Source: Medicago truncatula (taxonomy: Eukaryota; Streptophyta; Magnoliopsida; Fabales; Fabaceae). From it: 64,000 nt of DNA. The translations under genes were made by a program, and so were the position numbers. The notes beneath the pieces were generated by a model. The model did not search any database and was not told where the DNA came from. It saw nothing but the letters and a program-made list of their open reading frames with translations. The stretch lies in the NCBI RefSeq assembly GCF_003473485.1, contig NC_053046.1:1684001-1748000 (forward strand), given 5' to 3'. Shown piece after piece: positions 30,468-42,504 of this stretch (position 1 is its first letter; each line of letters opens with the position of its first letter).

Positions 30468-33400
30468 ATGGCAGCCAATTCGAGCAGCGGATCGATCACT
30501 ACCTTCGGGAAAAGAGTCATCAACCAGATCTGGAAGAACAACAACTCCATCTCTTCCTCTCCTCCTCTCTCCCTCGCATCAAGGTATAATTTTCATTCAT
30601 TGTTTAATTACTACTGTTGCTATTTCAATTTATCAAATTGTTATTATTATCAAGAATTTTTTGTGATCTTTTCGATTTTCATATTCATATTCATATTGTG
30701 ATTTGTGATTAATAAGTCAAGATTTCTCATACTTGGAAGTTGGAAGTTCATTCGTACAGTTTTTTTTTATTACAATTTGCGGAATTTTCGGAGATCACTA
30801 TGCGACTTTTGTTCCTAATATTCCGATCCCGTTCATTTCTAGGGGAAATTTTTTCCAAACGGTGAATTCGAGTTTAGATTTTCTAGAATTATTCTTTTAA
30901 TTGTGTACTTTGTTTAGATTTTGATTCCATTTTTGTTGGGAAAATTGATTTCTGATTGTAAGTTGAAAATAAGATTCCATTAATTCGGTATTTATTCCTT
31001 TCACTGGATTTTTCTTTTGCAGTAATTTTTCTTTCCTAACCTTGTCTGATTCCTCTTTAAACTTTTTTTCTTTTGCTGACACTAGCATTGCCTTTTCTCA
31101 TTTTTGGATGCTTTCACTTTTTGTTTTACAGTTTATATTATTATTTTATCATAAATTAATAAACGAAATTTCCTTGCATCTTGGAGAGTGTGATGCATAG
31201 GAATTAACTTATTTCTCCAGTGCCGTCTGTATATGAAAATTTGTCCAAAAACATTGTTGTTCATATCCTTCGGTATTGAGCAAAAAAGTAAATAAAATAA
31301 TAATGATGATTAAAAGTATAAAGTATTTTGGGTGATAATGTACGTCAAAGTTTGATTTGACAACGCCAAATATCATCCCTTGCTTCCTTTGTCGGATTAG
31401 GGAAATGTCTTTTTTCCTACTCATCCATCCATCCACCTCAACCAACCAATGTCACTTTCCACTGTACCCTGTGAACCGGTTCTGGTTGTGCTCAAGGTTA
31501 TTATGCTTTTCATATTAGTATAGTACTATTCCAAATTTGACCTTTTTATTAATCTTCCAAAATGTTTTGGATTTATTTATTAAAGTTAAACTTTTCTGAT
31601 ATAAATTAACTTCATCTTTTGGTTCAATTCACAATGTTAAGTAAACATCAATTTTTGGCCTTCCTTAGTCAACAAATATATGGTATCTTTGTTGCTGTTA
31701 ATAAAATTGACTCAGTTGATAAAGGAAATTGACTTTACCTAAAGTTATAAGTTCAATATTTGCATTCAGTGGGTGTCTGGGTGATATGTAAACATCTCTA
31801 TTAACATTGATAATGATCAATAATGAGTCTTAACCTTGTCCTGATGAGCTTCAGATCCGATGGTAGATAGCAGCTCTTTTTATTATTTGGCATTTATAAG
31901 ATTTTTGTCAACGTGGAAATTATAATATGGATAAGATCTATGCATGTGGGTCCAAGTTATGGCCTTTATTGTTATCTTTTTAGCTAGACCAGACGTGGGG
32001 TTTGTTTTTATCTAGTCACAAAACTCTGTTCCCTCTGCTTGTTAGAGTCTTTTTAGTAATTTTTCCAACATTGAAAATATACAGGGATAGGCACATCTGA
32101 TCAGTGTAAAATGCAGACATTCAATTATGATGGTTTTTAACTTATCTACTATCCATATGTTTTTCATTTATTAACCGTATTAAGAACCATGGAGGAAACA
32201 CTTAAATAATGCACTATTTTATTTTATTTATTAGTAATTTGTAAACATATATTGAACGGCTTGCTTATACATGTGATTTAAACTTTAAAGTGATACTTAT
32301 TCTGGTATGGTATATATGTAATTTTGGAATGGCTAGCTTTAATGGACACACAATGTCCATCAAAGGTGCCATATATTGACAGAAAAAAGTGTCATTATAT
32401 AAGTTGTTTGTAAATGTGCATGGAAATGGAATAATTAAGTTATGTTAACTTATAGTTTTAAATTTAAATATGTTCATGTACCAAATAACAATACCATTAT
32501 CACCAGTTACTACCTATTTGTTTCTTTGCACGCAACAAAGCACTCCAAAGACGCGTGTTCCATGCTCTCAATAAACTTGTACTAAATTATTTATTGTTTC
32601 CTTTTAGCCCTCATGGAAAGCATATAAAAACTATTATTATCAATTAAATTCTATATGTATTTCTTCATTGCATGCCTACCTGTCCAAGTTCTAACCTTTG
32701 AATTTGAAAAATTCATTTATTTAAATAATAGTTTTGGCCATAAACTATTTTCAAGATCAGAATGTATGGGGGTGGTGGTGTGGGCCGGTGGGGATAAGGT
32801 GGTCATAGCGGTGTGTTTTACCTGTACATTTGAGCAATCTCAATCTCGTCAGTTATTTTTGACAAAGTTGCCCACATCTAATCTAGATAAGGTGTTGTTT
32901 AAGACGCATCTGTCTATATCTTTTTTCTTATAGTTACAAGTGTGTTCATAATGTCAATTTATGGGATGAGAGGAAAACTTTTTTGTTTTCTTATCCATGT
33001 TCATGTACGTATTTATTAAGATTTTTTAAAATATTTTGAAGAATGTTATTTTTTTTATTTTTTTTTTACTTTTAAAAAATAAAAATATAAAAGTATATTG
33101 GTAATTATATAAATTATACTTTACTTCATTTCTTGTTTCGTTTTAAATCGATAGACCTAAAAGATGACTCATTTTAGATGGGGGCGTGGAAAATGCGGGC
33201 AGAATACTTAATCACGAAAAGTGGGTGGACCAGCTGATGGTCCAAACCTTATTAAGGTCGTAGATACCCATCACGTGACCACTAATCTTTGCTTTGACAA
33301 CTAACCATCCATCTGTATATGCCTTGTGGATGACTCGTTCACACCCGCCCATCTATCAAATATGCTTTTTTTATTTTGTTGACAGAATAAAGATGGTTAT

Positions 33401-34039
33401 TTTTTCATACATAGTAGTTTAAGATTTTGATTTGATAGAATAAAAAAACTAAGGTTAATTCATTTTGTTTAAAACGATTAAGTACTATAAAGTCACCAGG
33501 ATACTTTTGATCTAGTCTTGTAACAAGGTTTGAATAGTTGGTATAAGTCTTTGTTTGAACTTTATTATTGTCTCCGTTGTACACCAAAAAGATTGATAAT
33601 TATATGGGACACCCTAATTATATATGATTAAACTTTTAAAATGTTTCAATGGTACTACACTACTACAGTTTATGGAAATCAATATCTCTAATTAATTATG
33701 TTCCTGTTTTGGATTGGAAATTGTATTCATTCTTATGATGGAATTTGGTTGGAATACAGGAGGGCAGCATACAGTTCAGTGTACGACAAGAACGCTGATG
33801 ATCAGATCCACTCTGAACCTGTTCCTGATGATGTGATCCAGGCAACTCAATCCACCAAATACTGGGCCCCAAACCCACATACTGGGGTATTTGGGCCCCC
33901 AGGAGAGCACGCCAGTGGCTTCCATTCAGCCAGCTCCACCACGAATGCAAGTGCTGCTGCAGGTTCTGTGCTGGAGGAAAAGGCTTGGTTTCGTCCCACC
34001 AGCATTGAGGACTTGGAGAAGCCCCACCCTAATCCTTAA
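30468..34039 (+). CDS. LEA_3-like small stress protein, two exons
   Basis: Exon 1 is 30468-30583 and exon 2 is 33760-34039, with a 3.18-kb intron (AG|GTATAA donor, TACAG|G acceptor, phases matching). The product is 131 residues. It starts MAANSSSGSITTFGKRVINQ, reaches a basic RRAAYSSVYDK stretch spanning the junction, then KYWAPNPHTGVFGPPGEHAS and a C-terminal EEKAWFRPTSIEDLEKPHP. The W-x-P-[DN]-P-x-T-G motif and the Arg-Arg region resemble LEA_3/SAG21-type proteins, several of which are mitochondrial. The basic, Ser-rich N-terminus would suit organelle import. The family link is moderate; the gene model is strong. Confidence 0.75.
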
Positions 34040-34735
34040 TAGTTCCCTAATCCCTTTCCTTTAGAACATAATATATATGTATATGTTTGCGTATAAATAA
34101 GGGCAGTACTTGTGTGTGAGTGGCCAAGTTGAAGTAGTGTGTGGTTATTCTAGCTTGTGTATCTATATTTTGTGCTGAATTTCTTAGAGTGCAGCAGAGA
34201 CTGCAATATTGCAGGTTGATGCTCCTTCAAGAGTGTGGACTAGACCTTTTATTATACATATAGCTAGACATGAACTGCGTCCATATGCATGTAAGCTTCT
34301 TGTCTGTGTTTTCATGCAGAAGCTTTAATATTAGACCTATGTTTATGTTATGGTTGTGTCTACGGTGAAGCTAATTTTCTTCTTAACATTACCAATAGAA
34401 ATTTCTATCCGCAAAAATTTATCAAAATAAATGAAAATAAAATTCAATGACTTCTAACAAGCAGCGCAGAGTTTGACTTTGCCAAAATGGAAATAGATTT
34501 CGGCAAAGTTCAATTTGAATTTGTTAGAATAAAAATAGGTTCTAACAAAGTTGAATGTAATTTACTAGAATAGAATTGGAAATTTTGAATATGCCAAAAA
34601 TATAAACGTGTTCTAGTTCTAGTTTATCGAAATCTTCGGGGGTGGAAGAGGGGTGGATTTCAGTTTACAAGATTTGTTGGAGTATGAGTCAAATATTAAG
34701 GGTATATAATAAAAAATTCACAGAGGAGAGATTGG
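34040..34735. other. 3' flank of the LEA-like gene
   Basis: This holds the probable 3' UTR (to about 34350). At 34455-34570 there are repeated phrases AACAAGCAGCGCAGAGTTTG, GGCAAAGTTCAA and AACAAAGTTGAATG, a weak degenerate repeat. No gene was seen. Confidence 0.4.
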
Positions 34736-34743
34736 TTTATGCA

Positions 34744-35214
34744 CAGTGGCGGAGCCAAGAAATTTATAGAGCCTGGGCATAATAAAATAATGATAAGTTT
34801 TACATACGGAAAAAACCGTAGGTAAAGGTAGAAAACATATTGTGATAGCCATTTGGCAATGAGACGAATTTAGCTACATAAATTTTTTCTATATTGACGG
34901 ATTTTGGCCGACACAAAAATTCAAATTTCTTGTAGCGATACAAAGAAAGTATGGTTGCAACTAATAATATTAAAAATACAGGAGAAATACTAAAAAGCAA
35001 AGATGATATGACTCGAACCAGAGACTTCATTCTAAAAGTATTCCCGCCTTACCACTACAACTAAGAAACATTTATTGACTATATATGCCCAATATGATAT
35101 ATATAGCAACCTTGGAGGAGGTATGGCTTCCATAGATCCCCAAAGAGATCCGCCTTGAGTATGGGTTGAGCCCGGGCGCGTGCCCAGGCTAGCTGGGTGG
35201 TGAATACACCCATG
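34744..35214. mobile_element. hAT-type non-autonomous element, copy 2
   Basis: The left end is CAGTGGCGGAGCCA and the right part holds GTGCCCAGGCTAGCTGGG, as in the copy at 2164-2460. An exact 8-bp duplication TTTATGCA lies at 34736-34743 and 35215-35222. The interior differs from copy 1 and is longer. The final bases have diverged (TACACCCATG). Confidence 0.85.
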
Positions 35215-35222
35215 TTTATGCA

Positions 35223-36604
35223 TGTGTTGGGGTGATTGGGATCACTCTGCTATCTTAACCCAATGTTATCAACGAACTTTTTTCACCCAAAACCTGAAAT
35301 TACAGAAGTCAGGGGTTGCTAAACTGATCACACACTTGATATTAATTTTCTTACATATTTATTTTATAATATACTATAATCATATATAATCATATTACTT
35401 GTATTGGCTTGTTAAGAAGAGCAATGCTATTGATTATGAAGGATTTATCCAACAAGAGAAGAATGCATATAGGGGATTTGACCAATGTTGGTTATACGAT
35501 TTTTTTTACTAAGGAAGATTTACATGTTGGTCACATAAGATTCGTGTGTTTAACAATTTATCATAACAATAACCATTTTCCTATTAAAAAATGTCTCGGT
35601 AAATACAGTTTTTAATAAATATTTACATGAGAATATGTTTGTTTTACATTAGATTTTAATAGAACAAATATAAAATCAAATATTTGAATAAAAATAAAAA
35701 TATTGGATTGAAATTTGATACTGGGATCCATACCCTTTCTAATACAATGCTATGAAACACTCACTTCAGCACAAATCTCAATAGTTAGATTAATTCAAAC
35801 GGTCCAAGAACTAAAAGAGAATAGTCACAAAATTGTTAGCAAAGCGATAGTGATGGAAAAAAAACAGAGCTTTGATGACTCAGCCTCCAACAGTGGCGAC
35901 ATAGGTCTCCATGAGCTTCTCGATGGCACCAATGGAGCATGTTGAAGACATATCGAAGTGGAGGATGAAGTGGTTGGGTTGGCAGAGTTACTTGAGCTAC
36001 CAGTGTCGTCGGGAGGTGATGGCGAAGGGAACGTGGGGTAGCAACAAAATGATTAATGTGGGGCGATAAACGAGCTCATGGTGTTCAAGTTAGTCAAAAC
36101 TTGAACAGAGCGGGTGATAAGATAACACGTGAAAATTATTGTTTAACAGTATTCACAACCAATGTTCTACACATTTGTGCCCCCCCTCCTTTTTTTTTTT
36201 TAAATATATCACCAACATGCGTTTAAATCAGCCAACATTAACAACACCTTATGCCTACCTGTGTTTTAGTGGTTTCCAATTTCAATGCTACAAAATCACT
36301 TGATGACTTTGCCATCAGCAAAATAATTGGTGAAGCTCAACCACTGATCTCGTTAAATAAAACTGGTTAACTATAAGGCAAATGGAAATGGCACCTTTAA
36401 TATAGTCTAGTAAATAAAGCATGAGCTGAACACCAACAGTGAAAAGAACCTAAGATCATAACAACAGCATTCAGATAGTGAGCTATACTTTATTAAAAAC
36501 TAGTCATACAGCTTTACATACAGTACCAACATGAGGCATGAAACTTGTGTGAACCTTCAAGTTCAGCTGATGTTGAAGATGGGAAAATGCACGTATCTCC
36601 TATT
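35223..36604. other. Intergenic, possible short coding remnant
   Basis: 35715-36058 on the plus strand reads as mixed hydrophilic coding-like sequence (VQELKENSHKIVSKAIVM, then GDIGLHELLDGTNGAC and a stop). I do not recognise it and cannot link it to exons. The rest is AT-rich. 36370-36604 may be the 3' UTR of the minus-strand gene that follows. Confidence 0.35.
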
Positions 36605-38405
36605 TTAGTGCTTACTCTTATCTTCGCTATCACCATCTATGGTGTCATGCAAGCGTTGCTGGTATTCTACAGGCCTTTGAGAATCTTCCCAACCCCCAAT
36701 GTCTCTTGATGGTTCTTCAGCAGATAATAGGTTTTTCTTTTCATTCTTGCTTCCCTAAATCACAATTGACAACAATTGAGATCCATGTAATGTAGCTTTT
36801 CGAGAGAAATACGCATCTTATTTACATCATGCACTGCTTTGTGTTAACACGGGGAGAAAAGTACCTTAGACATTTCTTGATGCCGATTCAGACGTCCTTT
36901 CTTCTTCGAACTTGATGATTGCTGATCCATAACGTTCCGAAATAGCTGAAACCCCTGAACATCTCCATTTCTGATGCTTGCTTCTAGCTGCAGTGTAAAA
37001 TTTTCTATCATTGTCAAAACAAACTGCTTGATACTTGATCTTTTCAAGCCTCACTATCAAGCAGTAGGAAAATACTTGTTTCTTTTAGTTAAGCAATACA
37101 TTAGCAAATCAAAGTTAAAAAACAGGTGAAATCTAACTACAAAAACAGAGTGATAAGTTAAGCTTAAACCTGAATGTGAACAATACAGAAGAGAATACTA
37201 GCAATTGGCAGCCAGCTATCCTCGGGCGAAATTGATAGATTTGACCTGACAATGAATGAATATATCACATCATTCACAAATACAAGTCAAACCCATTCAT
37301 TCACACACATTAAATTCAAATGTTTTTGGGTTAAAGGCAAGATGAAGCTTGATTAATCTATTCTTAGGTCGCCATGCATCGAATGAAAGATAAAACTTGG
37401 ACTAGTACGAGAATGTAGTAATAAAAAACTATCATATGGCTTCTTCCTCATATAAATGTATAACTCAAGACAGTTGGGGAAATATGCACAGTTCATTACG
37501 GCTCACATCATAAATTCATAAATTCGTTAAATGAATGTCTACCATGCAAATTAGTGATCGGTCATGATCACAATCAAAAGTGACTGCAGGAAATCAATTT
37601 CCATAAAGGAAGGGGATCTTCCAAGAAAAGTAGCAGAGAAACAAACACAATGTTGTGTAGAAATTTGCAGCTAATGTTCCAAATATAGATGCTTAACACA
37701 GTTCAAATATGCACTTAATTATATTCGATAGAGTTAATGAATCACAACTCATTTATCATTCACTTAACGCAATTGGTAACGATTATGAACATCATTAACC
37801 ACGATTTTCAGGTGTTCAAATAAAATATACACGATAGAAAGCAAAGAACTGAAAAATAGAAAATAGTACCTGAGATAAGGAGCTAAATAAACAAGTGAGT
37901 AAACAGCATAACGACGATTACCAGTATCAAGCCACGCAAAAACCCAACTCTACAATCAATCAAATTAATCAACAAATATGAAAACCCATTGCAATATAAT
38001 ATACTATGGAAATATAAATAAGAAATTGAAATTACAAAAGAAGCTTTTTTATTTTATTTTACTTACAAGCCAATTAAAATAAGGAATGAAACTCATGATC
38101 CCCATAACAGCCAACCTTGTATCCGTTGAAGTTAAAGAAGATTCTTCTTCCTCTTCGGTGGCAACAGGTACCGGAAGAATCAAAGAAGTGAGCATGCAAG
38201 CACCGATTGCGGCGGCGAACGGAGCATCATCGACGAACACTGCCTTGCAGTAGCTTTGTCTATAATGATCTTTATTGAATTTGAAGCTGGGTTTGATTTG
38301 AATTCCGAAGGAGGGTGAAGGATTGATGAGAAATGGTTTTTTGAATTTGAAACATGGGCGTGAATCGAAGAGGATCATAGTTGAAGAAGAACAAGAGCAA
38401 TTCAT
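36605..38405 (-). CDS. Predicted chloroplast-targeted membrane protein, five exons, function unknown
   Basis: Exons (minus strand order): 38067-38405, 37870-37949, 37170-37245, 36865-36987, 36605-36754. All junctions are GT-AG and all phases agree, giving 255 residues. The start MNCSCSSSTMILFDSRPCF is Ser-rich and acid-poor, as in plastid transit peptides. Hydrophobic segments are FAAAIGACMLTSLILPVPVA, MGIMSFIPYFNWLSWVFAWL (spanning exons 1-2), YAVYSLVYLAPYL and WLPIASILFCIVHIQ, suggesting three or four membrane passes. The C-terminal 90 residues are charged and soluble (SSSSKKKGRLNRHQEMSK; SQRPVEYQQRLHD). I do not recognise a named family. An upstream in-frame ATG at 38495 is possible but gives a hydrophobic, less transit-like start. 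Confidence 0.82.
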
Positions 38406-39530
38406 GGGTACGATGATGAGCAATTTGATTTGATTGAAAAGAAGACAGTCAAAATAGAGACAAAATGCACCGAAAATTTGTTCTTGGAAACCCAAACTTA
38501 AGAATACAAAAATGACTATTACTTTTCACACCGACGCGCACCCTATTTTTTTTCAATTTTATTCTTGGTTCGGATTTCGTTTTCCGAATTGCATTGTTAG
38601 AATTTTGCAGATATTTTTGGATTTGAAAATCCGGAATAATGTTTTACTAGAACTTTTGCAATTTTAATCTTCAAAATTCGTAAAATAAAATGAACATAAA
38701 ATAAAAAACAGAAATAAAAAGATACAAACATAAAAACAACTCATTTTATTAATATATGAACAATACATTACAATAATTTTCAAGCTTTTTAAGCTTATTA
38801 CATAAGATGCTAAATCTATTTCTACTCTTAACTTATTACATAAGCAATATCGGTGGCTCCAGCCACCGGTGGAGAGGAAAGAGGGGGAGGAAAGAAGATG
38901 GTGGGGAAGAAGAAACCAATGCTGCCTGATAGGACATACCAGTAGCTTTGGTGTTGGTGGGGAGACAGAGGGGGCACAGGGGCCTCTAGGGAACAAGAGA
39001 TCATGATGGTCAACATGACACCCGGGCAAACCAACCTCACACCCAGACTAACCCCTTCCCTATTGACTGATCATATGACCCTTGATGGATTTCCAAAGAG
39101 GTCTCTTTCTATGAAAGGCCAACGATGGAAACACATCGTTGTAGAGGAGAAAGAAGAAGGTGTTCAAATGTTAGAGGAAATGAACCATATTTATAGGGAG
39201 GGGGATTAAAAAAATGTGGGAAAGTCATCAATTATGGTAAAAAAAACGTGTAGAAACACGTTTTTCAACTTAACCGTCGTCCAAAACGTTTGAAAAACGT
39301 TTTCTTTGTGGTGCAGACCACCGACCAAAAGCTTCTGGTGTAATCTGGAATGTATAATCCGGAATACACATATATTCCGGAAACATACGATGTTGGGGTG
39401 AACAAAGGGAAACTTGAGACTTTGAGTATGGTGAGGGTTGGTTCGGATTTTAGAATCTGAATTTATTCAGCATTTGATTCTTTTGTGTGTCCCACATTGC
39501 ACCGACAATTTTTTGTGGTCCACAACGCTC
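38406..39530. other. Intergenic with TCCGGA-type palindromes
   Basis: No confident gene; the reading frames on both strands at 38660-39210 are of biased composition and look accidental. Imperfect palindromes built on AATCCGGAA occur near 38580-38640 and 39340-39385 (see also 40060-40115 and 41315-41370). Confidence 0.45.
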
Positions 39531-39539
39531 ACATATCTC

Positions 39540-39547
39540 TATAAATA
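39540..39547 (+). promoter_or_regulatory. TATA box upstream of hairpin locus
   Basis: TATAAATA in the context CTCTATAAATAGGGGTC would place a Pol II start near 39570-39580, about 30-40 bases before the first hairpin. This is the usual layout of plant MIR genes. Confidence 0.55.
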
Positions 39548-39609
39548 GGGGTCTTTGTTTTCATTACAATTAAACTACATCAGACAAAAAATCATGGAAT
39601 TCCCTGGTT

Positions 39610-39691
39610 AAGATCCTCAGCATGCTGTCAAAAATACAAACAAGCACACCAAATAGACCATGCAAATTTTTGTCATTGTGCTGAGGATCTT
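39610..39691 (+). ncRNA. Candidate miRNA-type hairpin 1
   Basis: The arm AAGATCCTCAGCATGCTGTC (39610 onward, 26 nt) pairs with 39666-39691, ending GCTGAGGATCTT, with about four mismatches. The loop is about 30 nt. No known mature miRNA was recognised. A third arm-like copy, AAGATCCTCCACATGATGTC, lies at about 39738-39757. Confidence 0.45.
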
Positions 39692-39814
39692 TCTCATGCT
39701 GGTTTATGTATATAGATCTCTATATAACCGCATGATGAAGATCCTCCACATGATGTCAAAAATATATAGATACTCCTTGATGTCTCCTTGGTAGATAGAT
39801 AACTCAAAAATATT

Positions 39815-39903
39815 AAGAGGTTGCTTTGAGTTAGATCGTGCTGCCTGCCAGATGAATATGTCATTTGGCAAGACAGCAGGATCTAACTCAAAGAAATCCT
39901 CTT
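39815..39903 (+). ncRNA. Candidate miRNA-type hairpin 2
   Basis: This stem has arms of about 40 nt: the 5' arm carries TTTGAGTTAGATCGTGCTGC and the 3' arm CAGCAGGATCTAACTCAAAG, with a few mismatches and a loop of about 6-10 nt. The stem is short and tight like a MIR precursor, not like a MITE. I do not recognise a mature miRNA. It lies downstream of hairpin 1 in what may be one transcript. Confidence 0.5.
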
Positions 39904-40340
39904 GAAAACACCTTCCTAAAAGATTTATCATTTCTGTTATTATGGGTTTTTTTAACTGTTTATTTGTCTTATGCTGCTTCAATTTATGTTATGTACCTTT
40001 GTTCTATTTTTCCAAGGCAATTGCAACGAAAATGATCCAAACAAAAGGGTTTGATGCAGTTCGGACTTTACAATCCGGAATAGCTTCATGCATTCCGGAT
40101 TATAAAATCCGGAAACGCTCAGTAACATTTTGGCCGGTGACGTTTCACCAAAGGTTAGGCCGGTTAGTGGAGTTTTAATACGTTTTTGGACTGTTTTAAA
40201 TGAAAAACATGTTTTCCTTGACTTTCCAAATTACCTATGACTTGTTTTAGGCTATAAAAAGGCTTGGATCTTCAACATTTTCTTTCACTCTTCTTCACCC
40301 TCCTTTCTTACATTTTCTTCAAAAAAAATTATTTTTTTAA
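39904..40340 (+). other. Intergenic with a promoter-like segment
   Basis: TATAAAAA at about 40252 is followed by a CT-rich leader-like stretch to 40320, then by the PIF-type element. It looks like a promoter and leader cut by an insertion. No coding sequence follows after the element. Confidence 0.35.
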
Positions 40341-41160
40341 GGCTCTGTTTGGTAAAAATAGCGGATAGTTGATAGCTTTTAGCTGATAAGCTAACTGAAG
40401 TGTTTGGTAAAAATAGCGGTTCAACTAGCTGATAAATGTAAAATGACATAAAGGGTATTCTTAATTCATAATAAAAATTATATCATTAATTTAAGTATTT
40501 GTAATTTTGTAAACTAATTTTTCTTTAAAAAAATACTTTAAATTTATTAATTTAATATATCCTATGTATTATAAATTAAATTAAATTTTATTCACTAAAA
40601 TTTTATCTTATATTTATTATCATTTAAGTGTTTCCACTTTATAAAGAAAATAACATTTATCTCAAAAACAAAAAAAAAAAAGGTAGCACTAATAGAGTAA
40701 TAGTAATAACAGAAAATAAAGAAAATAATACTTACCTCAAAAAAAATATAAAATAAAAAAAGTAATACTAATAGAAAAATAGTATTTTGTTTCGTAAAAA
40801 AAAAAACCAAGGTATATATTTTTTCAAAAAAAAAAAAAAAGGCCAGCTGATATATATACAAAAATTGGAATAAAGGGATTGTAGTCTTTATTACGTAGCT
40901 TATTATAAAAATTATAATAGATAAAAATACAATTTAAATGAAATAATAAGGGTAAAATTGGAAGAAAAAGTGAGAAGCTATAAGCTATAAGCTCAAACGC
41001 TACTTGGAATAGCTTCTGAAAAATAGCTTATAAGCTTGTGAAATAAGTTATAAGCTCATGGTGAAAAAGTGTTACCAAACAGAGCTTTTTTTGTCAAACG
41101 AGCTTATAAGCTATAAGCTATAAGCTAAAAGCTCTTTTTTTGGGTTTCCCAAACAGACCC
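40341..41160. mobile_element. PIF/Harbinger (Tourist-like) element, compound structure
   Basis: The left end GGCTCTGTTTGGTAAAAATA and the right end (read inward) GGGTCTGTTTGGGAAACCC are inverted repeats. A 3-bp TAA duplication flanks it (40338-40340 and 41161-41163). GGGTCTGTTTGG ends with a TAA site are typical of PIF/Harbinger MITEs. Inner copies of the ends (GTGTTTGGTAAAAATAGCGG near 40400; TTACCAAACAGAGC near 41071) suggest one element within another or a tandem duplication of the ends. AGCTTATAAGCTATAAGCT repeats fill the sub-terminal arms. Confidence 0.88.
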
Positions 41161-41163
41161 TAA

Positions 41164-42504
41164 GTAGATTTTAGGAGTGTTAGTGGTGTCATGGTCATTG
41201 TTGACCGCTCATACGACCCCTGCAATTGCATTGCAGCTTTTGCGGGGGTCGTATAACGGTCAACAGAGACCCTTGACATCAAAGAAAGACACAAAATATT
41301 CATATCGTATTTGTCCGGATTATATATTCCAAAAACACTAACAATCTGGTCCTGATTACGTAATCCGGACCAGGGGTATTTATGAAATTTTTGCAGGGCG
41401 CGTGAGAAGGCAACATGGTGGGAAAAGTAATAGTCTACAAAAATACTAGTACAGTATAGAAGTACGTATTCTGTAGATACAAATACATGTGTTTAGGTTC
41501 AGCCCAAATTACTTGTTGAGTTGAACCTTAATTCATACCCCCACATCTATTTTGCATACCAAACATTTTAACAAAAAACCATTTTTAAACATTAAATTGT
41601 TGAGTTATTAAACCAAAAATATTTGATTTGGTGTCTTAAAAGTACCGGCTAATGTTCTCTTTTTCCTATGGAAGATTTGCCATAAGTTAGTTCATGATGG
41701 TGTGATTTTGAAGAGGAGGAGTATGATTGTCTCAGATGTGTGTTCAATTTTAAACATTAAATGGTCAAATATGTTCCTTGTTGATGTGCTACGCATCTCG
41801 ATTGTTCAACAATTTCAATCAATCACAAATAGTGCATAATTTTACATCTCAAATTGTTCGCATAGGTGTAACTTTCACTCAACAATTTCATAAACATCAT
41901 CATCTACTATATTATATTGTTTGAGGTAATTGGCCCTCTATTGTACCCAAAACATATATAAATAGCAATAAAAAAAAAAGGCAGAATGAGTCCATCTTTT
42001 TTTGTTAGCAATAATAATACAAAAATAAGTACTAGTTTTATTCTCTTTCTTGACAAAAAAACAAATCAAAAATCAAAATTATTACATGTGGTCGTGATTA
42101 TAGCAAGAAGGATTGAAAGTGCAAATCTTGAAGGAGAACTCAAATCAAATGATACGTACATAGTTCATGTTCATCCTGAAGCATCTTTTATTCTTTTTCG
42201 TTTATGTTTCATTCCTTCTCCGATTACTTAGATCCAATTTCAATCATAATCAAATTAATCCAACGTTCGTTCTTTTTATCAAAAATATTTGAAATTCCAT
42301 TTTCTGATTTACGGGTTTCAAGATTTTGTGTTTACCAACATTATAAACAATTTTATTTCACCTTGGTCTCACAAAAAATCATGTTTTTTTTTTAGATTTA
42401 TGGGTTTCATGATTTTGTCTTTCATAAGCTTGCTTTTATAATTAATTAATTAATTATTTTTGGTTTTGTTTTGTAGTAACAATTCCATTATTGTAACAAC
42501 AAAT
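41164..42504. other. Intergenic, upstream of the PLAC8 gene
   Basis: It includes further AATCCGGA motifs (41315-41370) and AT-rich sequence. A TTTTGTAG acceptor at about 42476 just before the PLAC8 start suggests a 5' UTR intron, so the promoter may lie near 42000-42200. No coding gene was recognised. Confidence 0.4.

Noticed and set aside
34800-35223. Reading frames inside the second hAT element
   Set aside because: They do not resemble a hAT transposase and end at the element edges by chance.
38664-39209. Overlapping reading frames on both strands near 38.66-39.21 kb
   Set aside because: The composition is biased (Pro/Ser-rich on one strand, Arg/Glu on the other) with no motif or splice partner; probably accidental.
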